A stretch of DNA of 64,000 nt from Gordius sp. MW1 (taxonomy: Eukaryota; Nematomorpha; Gordioida; Gordea; Gordiidae). A program made the translations under genes and the position numbers. The notes under the pieces are model-generated. The model was not told the origin of the DNA, did not search any database, and saw only the letters and a program-made list of their open reading frames with translations. The DNA lies in NCBI GenBank assembly GCA_964036665.1, contig OZ038533.1, forward strand, positions 3,892,001 to 3,956,000, given 5' to 3'. This document shows, one piece after another, positions 12,414 to 22,844 of the stretch; position 1 is the first letter of the stretch, and the number at the start of each line of letters is the position of its first letter.

Positions 12414-12977
12414 TTATAGGCTTGAAATTTCATTGTTAGTAGATAAGCTATGTATGGCGTTGCCCTGATTTGCCTCGGCGATCCGATCAGCCGTTTCAGC
12501 TAATTTTGACGTACATTGCTCAGTAGCGAAAACTGCGAGAATGTTGGTAAAATGGCTAGGCAATTTATTAAGCCACATCTGCTTAAAAATCTCGTCGTCC
12601 ATGGTATAGTTTCCAATCAGCTGTTTCATTTGTCGCAGTAACTGCGAGGGGCGTTGATCCCCTAATTCCAAATTATTTAAAAGAATTAATTGTTGTTGAT
12701 TGGAGTTTGAAGTACGGCGAATGATAGCTGATTTTATGTGTTCAAAAGCACCATCTTTGGTAATGTCCTCGAAGAGATCTTGTACTTCTGTACAAACGTT
12801 TTGAGGTAATGCCTCAAGTAGCAAGGCCAACTTACTCGCTGGCTCTTTTACTTTTCTAAGCCTGAATAATGTTTCTATCCTTGCGAGCCAAGCTCTGGAA
12901 TATTCAACGTCAATATTAGGGAGTTTAAAAAATACGTCGGGGTCACAACTTTGGGGACGCTGTCCATTCTTAGTCAT
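12414..12977 (-). pseudogene. Gypsy gag (capsid) ORF starting inside the 5' LTR
   Basis: 187-codon frame with FFKLPNIDVEYSRAWLARIE, then LLEALPQNV, RTSNSNQQQL and LELGDQRPSQLLRQMKQLIG, the capsid signature of arthropod and flatworm gypsy gags. It ends at a stop at 12414. The adjoining frame (12410-12141) carries proline-rich and possible nucleocapsid sequence, interrupted near a G13 run at 12327. The start ATG (12977) lies 28 bases inside the inner edge of the LTR, and the reading frame passes straight through the primer-binding site. Confidence 0.8.
12934..12948 (-). other. Primer-binding site, tRNA-Trp type, inside gag frame
   Basis: The minus strand reads TTGTGACCCCGACGT, one mismatch from TGGTGACCCCGACGT, the complement of a metazoan tRNA-Trp 3' end with CCA. 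It starts one base from the LTR edge at 12950, as a primer-binding site should. Confidence 0.75.
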
Positions 12978-13253
12978 TGCTTAAACTTTGTTGAATAGGA
13001 ATTGGTTTATTTAAATGAAATATGAACACGAATAATATAGAGATGATAAAGAATGGTTATTGGTGTGGTGATAAACGCGAAAGAAGTAAGAATGATGATA
13101 ATTGGTGAATTGACGAATTGGTGAATATTTGAATTGGTGAATATTGGCGAAGGAAGTAAGTAATGAAATTAACAGCTGGTTTAGCACCAGGAATATAGAA
13201 GTTACATAATAAACGACGCGAATATACATATATAAACGATGCAGCTCGCCACA
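12950..13253 (-). repeat. 5' LTR of the CsRn1-type gypsy
   Basis: 304 bp, TGTGGCGAGC at 13253 to CCCCAAA at 12950. It contains tandem TTGGTGAAT/ATTCACCAA motifs and AATAAACC about 55 bases before its end. The first nine codons of gag lie at its 3' end. Confidence 0.9.
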
Positions 13254-13500
13254 AGTAGGTTAAAACATTGGCATAGAATCTGAAATTTCACATTTTTTCT
13301 TGAGTTCCCAAATTCGATTATACAAAAAACCTTAATGCTCCAGTAGTCTTCTACGGTTGGAAGATCTGGAACTACATACAAGCTCAATTAATAGAATACA
13401 AATAAATATGGACAAAATTCTTCTACGGTTGGAAGATCTGGAACTACATACAAGCTCAATTAATAGAATACAAATAAATATGGACAAAATTCTAAGAATA
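13254..13500 (+). pseudogene. LINE remnant (3' part) with an internal tandem duplication
   Basis: The plus strand reads LNAPVVFYGWKIWNYIQAQL, which fits the RT-downstream LLYGxExW region of LINE proteins. It probably continues the remnant at 8390-8711 on the other side of the gypsy insertion. A 72-bp unit is duplicated exactly in tandem (13347-13418 and 13419-13490), so the segment from FYGWKIW to the following stop occurs twice. Confidence 0.5.
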
Positions 13501-14741
13501 ACATGCTAAATTTTTCATCCAAGATTTATTGGAAACCGTAAATATATGGCTTCTATGCAAACTATCTCCCGTCAAATACATTATATTGGTTAAAAACTCC
13601 CCTAATCTTAACATGTCCACTATACTGTGAAAACCACCACGACTCTAACACCAAAAATGCCCTAGATCATGGACCTACAACACTTCCAAAGTACTTATTA
13701 ACATATAACTACCCCGACTAATTAGATGCAATTTTCCATGACCAAAACATCTGGAACAAGTTTGTCTATGACCATTTTGTTTACAAGTTTCTGGACTCGC
13801 GTCAAGGGAACTAGTTATTATCCATAAACCACTCGGCACAGGCATAGAAATGGCGTGGGTATAGTATTATCTGATGAGTTTCAACAAGCAATGTCGACGT
13901 AAAGAGGCCAATGATGGAATTACGGCAATCCGGTTGTGTTTTTAAACTAAAATATGTAACGTTGTATCAGCATATGCTCCCCTAGGTGGGGTGGAAAAAG
14001 AATGTTTTCTAAAGAGAAGGGTATGAAATAAGTAACGGTGGTCAGAAATGCGGGTCAATTAATGAAGAAGGCACGGAAATTCGATAAATCTCTCAAGCTT
14101 TGACATAGCTTTTGGCAATACCCTCTTTAAAAAGAGTAGTGATATAATGAGCGCGTTGGAAGGCGCGCCATGATGTCTGCTAGAGTGATATTATATTGTG
14201 TCTAAGAGCCACACCCACAGTGATAGTCTTCTTTTCTTTTGAAGACATTTAATTTGGGTGTGTTGCAAACCGACCATTAGTATATTATTTTTTCATAGAG
14301 ACGATGATGTACCATTAGATTATGCTTAGGGGGTGTTAGCTAGCTATTATTGTTATAAAGTCCCCCTCCTCCTTAATAAAAAACAGCACATTTGGCGGTG
14401 CTATAAAAATAACAGCGCTCGCCTCATAGTAATTTTATATAAGATTTAGGACTATGGGACAGAGAATCATTAAAAAAGGGACCTTAAACTAGGGAAGCGC
14501 ATCTCATAATGCACTCTTATATAGTGTTGATACTAAGTCTGTTTACTCCTTTAACAACGCTGGTCTTAAATGACGCGCTCCAACACAACACTAAAAAAGA
14601 CACCTAATAACGGGTATACTACATAGATGAATTTTTTTTGTCAACAGAATGTACCTAAAGATTGTTAATAATTTATAGGTAATACCGAGTGAAATATAGG
14701 CTTGCCAACAGAGGCTGTTGATGATGGACTTAATTTTATAA
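13500..14741. other. Stretch without a recognised gene; likely 5' LTR/leader of the next gypsy
   Basis: No protein-like frame found. The last 170 bases before 14741 show short, ordered similarities to the sequence after 18715 (ACCTAATxAxxGG, then TTAACAG/TCAACAG, then ACxTAAAGA). They may be an eroded 5' LTR of the element whose primer-binding site is at 14742. Confidence 0.35.
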
Positions 14742-14844
14742 TGGCGACGAGACCTTAGAACCTTGGACCTTAAACTCAACCTCGTTTAGAAGACGCTCCC
14801 TACCTCGCTCAACTTAAATAATTTATTATCCATATTATTTTCAG

Positions 14845-15623
14845 ATGGCCATCAAACCGGAGACGAATTTTTCTTGCGATTACTCAAAGGAATTGCAGGA
14901 TTCAATTCTGTACGATCCAAGTAATTCTATTGATGACTATTTATTTAATATCGAGCTCTTATTCAAGTTGAGAGACATCACGGGAGAAAGGCACAAAACT
15001 TTGTTACTCACTTACGTAGGCCTTAACACTTTAACAAAATTAAGGGACTTTTTATATCCAAAATTAGTAGACAAGACTAATTACGATGAGATAATTAAAT
15101 ATGAGTATATTCGCCAATAAGTTTTCTATTTATCATCATAGAGAACAATTTTATAAGGCAATTAGAAATAACGAAAGTATTATTGAATTTAGTATTGAAA
15201 TTTCTTTTGAAAAACTGTAAATTTGAAAATAATCTAGACGAGGTATTAAAGGATATATTTGTCCTAGGATGTAACTTACCAAGGCTTAACATTGAGTTAA
15301 GAGCTAAGTATCCGAGTGGTAACATAAGTTTCGAAGAAACAGTTAATCTAGCATTGGCGTTAGATTCGGTAGAACACGAAACATCGGGGGCTGTTGAAGT
15401 AAACAAGGTTAAGCAGTCGTTTAATAACTTCAACAATAGAGATGTACATTTTCCTAAATTTAGCACACTTAGGAAAAAACCCCCTAAATGTTATCGGTGT
15501 GGGAAACCAAACCATTTAGCAATAAATTGTAGAACGGTGATGAATACGTTATCAGCCATCAACCACGACTTCGATCAGCACACCAAAGCTCACATCAACG
15601 TACGAATTAACGATGTGCCCTAA
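14845..15623 (+). pseudogene. Mag-like gypsy gag with zinc knuckle
   Basis: The start MAIKPETNF follows a pyrimidine/AG stretch. The capsid-like part (14845-15120) is interrupted by stops, resumes at 15183, and ends with a CCHC knuckle CYRCGKPNHLAINC at about 15488-15530. Gag packages the element's RNA. The stop codons between 15118 and 15183 make it non-functional as read. Confidence 0.75.
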
Positions 15624-15626
15624 GAA

Positions 15627-18557
15627 ATGATCTTCGTTACGGGTGCGGCATGTAGCGTCATTGATGAAATAACGTGGTCTCGAATCGGCAAGCCTAAACT
15701 TTACCAAGCTCCGAAGATATACGGCTATGGTAGAACGGCTATTTCAACACTTGGTAAAACCAAAGTGAAAGTGGACGTTGGTGGTGTGACAAAGTACTTA
15801 GATATTTATGTCATCAAAGTTAAAGGTTCAGCAATATTCGGTATGCCATTTATCTCAAAATTTAACTTAACTTTACCAAAGTTGGTTTGCCTAAATTCTA
15901 TTATTGAAATACCTTCAAATGTACATGCAATTATAAAACAATTACCCCACATCTTTTGCGAAAAATTAGGAAAAGTAAAAGATTTCAAAGTGACGCTTGA
16001 AATCAATGATAACGCGATGCCAAAAATGTTTGCAGCAAGAAGAGTACCGTTTCCACTACGACAAGCTGTAGAAGATGAACTACAACGGCTACTTAAGACG
16101 TCATTGAAAAAGTTAATCCTTTAACGCCGATTAAATGGGCTACGCCAACGGTAAATGTTAAGAAGAAAACAGGGCAGGTGCGTATATGTGGTGATTTTCG
16201 TTTAACCATAAATCAACACTTGGCTAAAGATCAGGATATTTTACCGACTTTGAGTGACGTGGCCGAAAGAATAGCCGGAGGTAAAATTTTTTCTATCATT
16301 GATCTCAAGGATGCCTTTTTACAGCTTGAACTTGATGAGAAATCAAGGAAATATTTAAACATATCAACGCATATAGGATATTTTCGTTATAAGAGATTAC
16401 CGTTTGGGCTTACAACAGCGCCGATTATCTTTCATAGGTTTATGAGACAATTGGTTAATAACATACCCGGGGTGAGCGTCTTTATGGACGATGTTATAAT
16501 TAGCGGTAAAAACGAAAAGGATCATTTAAACAAATTAGTAACAGTATTAAATCTCTTCAAACTGTTGGTTTAACAACATCTCAAACAAAAATGCAACTAT
16601 TTAAAAAGTCTGTAAAATACTTAGGACATATAATTAATAGTGAAGGTATAACAGCGAGTGAGGATAAGGTTCTAAAGATTAAAAGTTTTAAAACACCCGA
16701 AAACAAAAAGGAACTTCGTTCTTTCCTTGGGTTGGTAAACTATTTAGAAACTTTTATCCATAAACTTCAGATAAATTGCGCTCCTTTATACAAATTAACT
16801 TCCATAAATACAAAATGGGTATGGGGCGACTTAGAAAAATTAACTTTTGAAAAAGTTAAAACTATAATTTCTAACAGAAAAACTATAGTGCCTTATCAAA
16901 AAGAATTGCCTATCATAATTTCAATCGACGCGTCAGATTTAGGTCTAGGAGCAGTTATAGCGCATAAGTTTTCCTCAGACCAAGAAAAACCTATTGCCTA
17001 CGCCTCTCGTTCCCTAAATCCCGCTGAGAAAAATTACTCTGTCATCGACAGAGAGGCATCGGCAGCAATTTATGCGATAAATAAATTCCATCAGTATATT
17101 TATGGTCGTAAATTCACAATTCAGACAGATCACCACCCTCTTATAAATATTTTTGGGACAACCCGATATCTTAGTAAAATAACCAATAATAGGTTACTAA
17201 GATGGGCAATTAAGTTACTTCAATATGATAATGATATAAAATACATCCCAGGGAAATCTAATCAGTGTGCTGATGCACTTTCTCGGTTATGCCCAAAGGA
17301 TTCACCTCATAATTTAAACATAGATAATGATATACGAAGAATTAAATTACAATTAATCGATGACTTGACTTTGAATACAAAAAATATTGTAGAGGAAACA
17401 ATAAATGATAATGTACTAAAAGAAGTTATAAAGCAATTTAAAAATAGATAGCAAGGCTCTTCAAATAACGATAACGTACGAAAATACCTGCAATTAAGAA
17501 ATTACATTTCTTTCGAAAATAATCTTTTATTTTATAAAGATCGACTTATAATTCCGGAAAAATTAAGGCCAGATATGCTTAAAATTTTACATGATGGTCA
17601 TCCGGGAATTGCGGCTATGAAGTCATTAGGGAGATACTATGTGTACTGGAATAATATTGACGTAGACATAGAAAAATACGTTAATACTTGTAAATATTGC
17701 CAAGAAGAACGACCAAACATTAAAGAGGTAAACCTGTACGCTTGGAGCGTTCCTAACAAGCCTTGGGAACGGGTTCACATAGATCTAGCGGGACCCATTA
17801 ATAAGAAGTATTGGTTAGTTTGCATTAATGCTTTTACAAAATGGCCCGAAGTAATGGTGCTGGGCGAGATAAACTCAACAAAAATTATCCAAAATTTAAG
17901 GACAATTTTGGCGCGTTTTGGGTTACCTAGATATATTGTCAGTGACAATGGTCCGCAATTTAAATCTACGGAATTTAAAATTTTTTGTAAAACAATGGCA
18001 TATTTCAATTTACGGGACCGCCCTACCACCCCAAAACTAATGGTTTAGCCGAGAGATTTATTAGAACTATTAAAAGTATGTTCTATGCGAATAAAAAGTC
18101 GGGGGGTAATGACTCGTTAAACTTGCTACAAGTATTAATGAGCATGCGTAGTAGTCAAAACGTGACTACAGGTATTAGCCCGGCTGAGGCGATGTTCAAT
18201 CGCAGGATTCGTACGACGCTAGACCAGCTCAGAAGAACGACTCGCGACAAGGTTGAAGAATCGATCTGGAAACAAAAGTACTATAAAAACCGATGGATCC
18301 ACGAAAGATTCTTCGAACCCGAGCAGCAGGTGTGGGTACATAATGACACAAGTCCGGGATGGAGGGAAGGACTTGTAGAAGCACGAAAAAGTTCGACTAC
18401 GTATGACGTTAATATAGACGGAAATACAAGAAGGAAACACGGAGATCAGTTACGGGAAAGAACAACGATTGACCAAGGTGCGGTGTCCGAGCGAAACATT
18501 CTAGAACACAAAAGGGTATCCAAACCACCTGATCGATACGATGTAGGGCAACTTTAA
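15627..18557 (+). pseudogene. Mag-like gypsy pol: protease-RT-RNase H-integrase, broken
   Basis: Protease: FVTGAACSVID, where the catalytic Asp of the usual DTG/DSG is Val. RT: 16178-16573 with CGDFRLTINQ, FSIIDLKDAFLQLEL, RLPFGLTTAP and an intact VFMDDVIISG. RNase H: 16591-17451 with ISIDASDLGLGAV, YASRSLNPAEKNY, DREASAAIYA and QTDHHPLI, ending CADALSRL. Integrase: HPGIAAMKSLGRYY...CKYCQEE, HIDLAGP, VSDNGPQFKS, then in another frame NGLAERFI near 18042 (third acidic residue) and SPAEAMFNRRIRT. Fold and order are typical of Mag/K02A2.6-like pols. It is broken by at least four frame changes. Confidence 0.88.
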
Positions 18558-18569
18558 AAGGGGGAGTAA

Positions 18570-18860
18570 TGTAATGTATGCAAATACTATCTTGACCTTG
18601 AGCGTTCGAATTGAAATGTAATGTTAATTGATTGTTAATTGGTTGTAAATTGAATGTCTATTTAAACGTGTTATTGTAATTACCATCAGTCACCTTTTGT
18701 TTTGTTTCTTATATGTTACCTAATGAACCGGATATTTTATACCCATGTTAACAGGCCTTGACATAAAGAGCACAACACTGAAATGCAAACTGTATAAGTC
18801 AATCATATAGCTGATATTATCGTATAGATAATCTTATACAAAAGAGGGAATAGCAACACC
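18570..18860 (+). repeat. Candidate 3' LTR of the Mag-like element
   Basis: Starts TGTAATGTATGC directly after the polypurine tract. AT-rich, with four ATTG-spaced repeats near 18625-18655. The right end is not defined. The segment 18860-19158 after it holds A-rich sequence with no recognised gene. Confidence 0.5.
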
Positions 18861-19671
18861 TAGGTAGGGAGATGAAAATGCTAAACTGGATTAGGAGTAG
18901 GCAAAAAACACAAACCAAACAAAGAAATAAGGAGAAATTTGGTAAAACTAAGAAAACTAAGCTGGTAACAATTAGACCTAGATGATGGTCATATTTAGGA
19001 GGGGATGATAGCTACGTCAGAAAAATAAGAAGATAAAATACAAAGAAAAACAAAAAAGAGGAAGACCCAAGCTTATGTGCAATACCAATATAAAGCACGA
19101 TTTGAAAAAATACAAGATAAAAAATATATAGGGACAAATACAAATATAATTAGGTTTTACAGCGTTTCTCTATTTGTTTGAACATCTTAACTCCCCTCCC
19201 GCACACTAGTAGGAGAGAAAAGGGTGATCAATCAAAGCTTTTAAAAAAGAACGCCCTTTCTCTCTCCTTCCTTCGCATGCAACTTACTCCCTCCCTGACT
19301 ATTTACATGCCTTCGCTACTCTTACATTATTGTTTGCCCTTTTTTATAATTTGCTGGTTTTGGTCAGAAATTTGTCGATTTTTTTGCTAAATTTTTTGAT
19401 GAAAAAGTGGCCGAAATTTTAATTTATTGCGTAATTTTAAAACTTTTATTTTTTTAAGTAAGATTGTAATTTTCTTAAAAATTTGGTGGTTTTTCTCAGA
19501 AATTTGTCTATTTTTTGCCACATTTTTTGATAAAAAAACGTGGTCGAAATTTTGAAAATATTGCGTGAAATTTTGAATAAAAAACTGTCATGTATATAAT
19601 ATTTATTACAAAATTGGTATGAAGTGAAATATTATAAAGGTTTTAAAAAAAATTAGATATTCAAATTAGTA

Positions 19672-20950
19672 GTTGGGGAAAAAGTTCGTAGAGATTTTAT
19701 CAAAGTCTTTTATTTAACGATAATTTATTGTTATAACAATAACTTATTCAATGATATATTCGCCGTTACTGTTTACGACCTCCTCCCACCTTTTGACCAA
19801 TTTTTCGATGCCATTACGCCAAAAATCGACCGGTCTGGTATCGAAGAAGTTGTTGAGCCAGTTTTTAAAGCCCTCAACATTGTCCAAGGTAACGCCCCTC
19901 ATATGGTTCGAGAGAGAGCGGAAAAGATGGTAATCCGCTGGTGCAAGGTCCGGAGAATATGGTGGATGCTGAAGGACCTCCCATTCGAGCTCTTGGAGTG
20001 CGGCTTTTACGACTTGAGCAACATGGGGCCTTGCGTTGTCGTGAAGGAGTATGGTCTGGCCTTGTCGATGGGGTCTTTTGAGTCGAAAAGCCTCATTCAC
20101 GCGGTGTAGCTGGGATATATAGAGCTCCTTGTTGACCGTGGCATTCCTTTCCAGAATTTCCCAATGCAGAATGCCCTTCCAGTCCCACCAAACGCAGATC
20201 ATGGTCTTTTTGGATAAAGGTCAGGCTTGACCCTCGGCTTTGGAGTCGCTCCAGGAGCCACCCACTCCCTTCTTTGCTTCAAATTTACGTACAAACACCA
20301 TTTCTCATCTCTCGTGACGATTCGGTACAAAAAGCGCTGTTTATCGTGGGTTGCTCGATGACGGGCGAGATGTTGAGAAGCAATTGAAGGCGATTTTCTT
20401 TGTGGCTTTCGTTAAGCTCGTGAGGGATCCAATATCCCAATTTTTCGGCAAATCCCATCGAATGAAGATGATTTAGGATGGTTTTATGATCCAACTTCAT
20501 TATTTCCGCCAATTCACGACTTGTTTGGCGACCGTCATTCTTCAAAAGTGCTCTGAGACATTCTTCGTCGAATTCCGAGGGTCTTCCGCTACGGGGCTTG
20601 TCAGCGATGTCAAAATCGCCATTGAACTTTGCGAACCATTTTTGGGCTGTAGACTCAACTATGACACCTTCTCCGTATACTTTACAAATGTCACGGGCTG
20701 TTTCAGCAGCGTTTTGACCACGATGAAAAGCGAAAAATAGCAGGTGTCGAAAATGTTGATTTTTACCGTTTGGATATTCCATTTTGACGTCGCGAAAGTT
20801 ATTAAAAACTAAATTTCTTAAAATCACGATTGGCACAGTTTTGTAGAGGGGAAAGAGTTCTACTTAATGAATATTATATTATTCATCAGAAGCAAAAAAT
20901 CGATAAAATAATGCAACATGTGTTGCACCCTACCGAACTTTCTCCCCAAC
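19672..20950 (-). mobile_element. Mariner transposon (1279 bp)
   Basis: Inverted ends GTTGGGGAAAAAGTTCG / CGAACTTTCTCCCCAAC, flanked by TA on both sides (19670-19671, 20951-20952). The length fits the usual 1.28 kb for mariner. It encodes one transposase on the minus strand and sits inside the 19160-21425 foldback element. Confidence 0.93.
19744..20782 (-). pseudogene. Mariner transposase, DD34D, two frameshifts
   Basis: The N-terminal HTH part starts at MEYPNGKNQHFRHLL (20782). Features are the linker KPRSGRPSEF, the family block VTRDEKW (first catalytic Asp; usually VTGDEKW), HDNARPH (second Asp) and YSPDLAPADYHLF (third Asp, spacing DD34D), with a WVAPGATPKP signature between. Two one-base losses shift the frame: one near 20325 in a T-run, one near 20213 in an A-run. 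Either true decay or homopolymer assembly errors would explain them. Expected length is about 346 aa, normal for the family. Confidence 0.9.
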
Positions 20951-21440
20951 TATGTAAAAATTTTTGATAAAATGTCATTCTATATTCTATACTTGCAGTT
21001 GCAACTAAGTTGTTTGCTTTTTTTCATATTGTTGGTCCCTTAAAAAATTTAGCAATAAAAAATCTCTGAAAAAACCACCAAATGTTTTACACAAAAAATT
21101 AAAATTTTAAACTTAAAAAACAGCAGTTATTTTTATTTAAAATCCCACGCAATGATTCAAAAATTTTGGCCACTTTTTTATCAAAACATTTGGCAAAAAA
21201 ATAGACAAATTTCTGACTAAAACCAGCAAATTATAAAAAAGGGCAAACAATAATGTAAGAGTAGCGAAGGCATGTAAATGGTCAGGGAGGAAGTAAGTTG
21301 CATGCGAAGGAAGGAGAGAGAAAGGGCGTTCTTTTTTAAAAGCTTTGATTGATCACCCTTTTCTCTCCTACTAGTGTACGGGAGGGGAGTTAAGATGTTC
21401 AAATCAAACAAATAGAGAAACGCTGTATATACATCTATCT

Positions 21441-21570
21441 TAATTAGTATGTGACAGAAAATTGACTATGGCATACTGATGGACTCTAATAAGACCGAAT
21501 ACGTTGTATCTCTGTTATTATTTTCAAGGCGCATATTAAAAAAGTTAGATAAATATATTAAGTCAAATTG
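21441..21570 (-). repeat. Diverged copy of the 59.5-kb repeat
   Basis: GTGACAGAAAATTGACTATGG followed by CATACTGATG, then a GAxCGAAtACGTT-like stretch. This matches in reverse complement the end of the repeat near 59590-59680 (CTCATCAGTATGCCATAGTTA). Confidence 0.5.
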
Positions 21571-21845
21571 TTCCCAAATTTAAAATCCTTAGATGGCAGT
21601 AATTGGAGTTCACTAATTACCTAATTTTTGGTACTCGTGCATCTGATTATTATCTTGTTTACTTACTTTGCAAATGTTAAAATTGCCAAAATCATCTACA
21701 TTTTTTCCGAAATAATATGTTATTGTTAAAAACAATGTACACTTCGTCAATAATATTTTATTTAAATTATTAATATGATAGTATTTTATTTGACAGAATA
21801 TTAAATATAGGTAGGGCATCATGTAAAATTTCACAAGCTATATCA

Positions 21846-22565
21846 TAGTGTTTCTTAACCTGGGTGTCGCGACCCCCTAGGGGGTCGCGAGAAGTTTGCC
21901 GGGGGGCCGCCAAATTTTTTTAGAATAAAATAAAAATATTCAGAAAAGCTTTAGAAAAAATACTCTCACCCGGGGATTCGAACTCGTTGCCTTAAGATTC
22001 ATTATTAGAATTAATAAAGGATTGTAATATAAAATCTTTGTTTAAAACTAAAAGTTTGCCGAAATTTTGGATACAAATTCGTGCAGAATATCCTCCATTA
22101 TTTTCAGCAGCAATTCAAAATTTGCTGCCTTTCGCTAGCACCTACATATTTGTGTGAAAAAGGCTTCTCAACTATGGTGGATATAAAAACTAAAAAACGC
22201 AATCGATTGCGACTAGATTCCTGCATGAGGATAGCATTACAATCAATTGAACCAAGAATTAACAAATTGGCTGAAGATGTTCAGCAGCAGAAATCTCATA
22301 ATATATTTCCGAATGCATATATTTTTTATTTTAAACATTGTTTTTATGTTTAATTATGAAGTTTTTATGTTATTATTATTTTATTATCTATTTAAAATAA
22401 AGTTGTGTTTTATGTTTATTATATAATAAAATGAAAAAATAATAGAAAATCAATATATTATAGATAATATAACAAATATAAATTATTATGTAAAAATGGG
22501 GGGCCGCAAACAAATTATAAAATATTTGGGGGGGGCCGCGTGTATAAAAAGGTTAAGAACCACTG
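21846..22565 (+). mobile_element. ZBED-type hAT remnant
   Basis: Ends TAGTGTTTCTTAACC and the inverse of CAGTGGTTCTTAACC, with GGGGGCCGC blocks inside both ends. Just inside the left end is a perfect 24-bp palindrome (21867-21890, TCGCGACCCCCT plus its complement). The 720-bp element keeps only the last part of a transposase. No matching 8-bp duplication was found in the flanks. Confidence 0.75.
22081..22353 (+). pseudogene. hAT transposase C-terminal fragment (ZBED5-like)
   Basis: About 70 codons containing APTYLCEKGFSTMVDIKTKK and NRLRLDSCMRIALQSIEPRI, the hAT dimerisation region as found in ZBED5/SCAND3-like proteins. The N-terminal BED finger and catalytic part are deleted. Confidence 0.75.
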
Positions 22566-22844
22566 TCATAGCTAGTGATGGGAAAACGCTTAGCACTAGC
22601 GCGCTTAGCACCTCCCCGCTGATGGGAATAGCCTATTAAATCAGCTATGTCTACTAGGGTTCCCACCCAAAATCCCGAAACGCCAGAATCCCGAAAATAT
22701 TACTACGCGCCAAATTTAACATATGTTAAATTGTACTTAATATCATGAAAACGTGGGAATCTCTTTGACGCAAAATCTTCAAAACAAAGAAAATATATGT
22801 AAGCATTAGTATTCAAGTGTAAATATATTGTTGTAGGGTTTAAA

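Larger units (their letters stand above)
8712..13253 (-). mobile_element. Ty3/gypsy LTR retrotransposon, CsRn1-type, complete but inactivated
   Basis: Terminal direct repeats of exactly 304 bp (8712-9015 and 12950-13253) flank gag, protease, RT, RNase H and integrase regions in that order on the minus strand. The flanks are AGTA (8708-8711) and AGTA (13254-13257), a 4-bp target duplication. The primer-binding site resembles the tRNA-Trp 3' end, the primer known for CsRn1-clade elements. A purine tract at 9016-9029 precedes the 3' LTR. Frame is broken at several points, and the RT active-site Asp is changed. It inserted into a decayed LINE. Confidence 0.9.
14742..18850 (+). mobile_element. Ty3/gypsy LTR retrotransposon, Mag-like, decayed
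   Basis: The order is a candidate primer-binding site TGGCGACGAGACC (14742-14754), gag, protease, RT, RNase H, integrase, a polypurine tract AAAGGGGGAGTAA (about 18557-18569) and a TGTAATG LTR start at 18570. Stops or frame changes break it at about 15120, 15623, 16124, 16573, 17451 and 18048. The right limit is not certain because no intact 5' LTR was found for comparison. Confidence 0.8.
19160..21425. mobile_element. Foldback Tc1/mariner-type element carrying a mariner insertion
   Basis: Ends CAGCGTTTCTCTATTTG and its inverse, each flanked by TA (19158-19159, 21426-21427). The arms of about 400 bp (19160-19600 and 21030-21425) are highly similar reverse complements and include ACTAGTAGGAGAGAAAAGGG. 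The arms also repeat a GGTTTTTCTCAGAAATTTGT-like module internally. The centre is filled by a mariner (19672-20950), so the element without it is about 1 kb and almost wholly palindromic. Confidence 0.8.

Noticed and set aside
9016-13250. Envelope gene making the gypsy element an infectious-type retrovirus
   Set aside because: Integrase ends 26 bases before the 3' LTR; there is no room for an envelope gene.
21961-22005. tRNA-like B box GAGTTCGAATCCCC on the minus strand
   Set aside because: Isolated box within a hAT remnant without an A box at the right distance.
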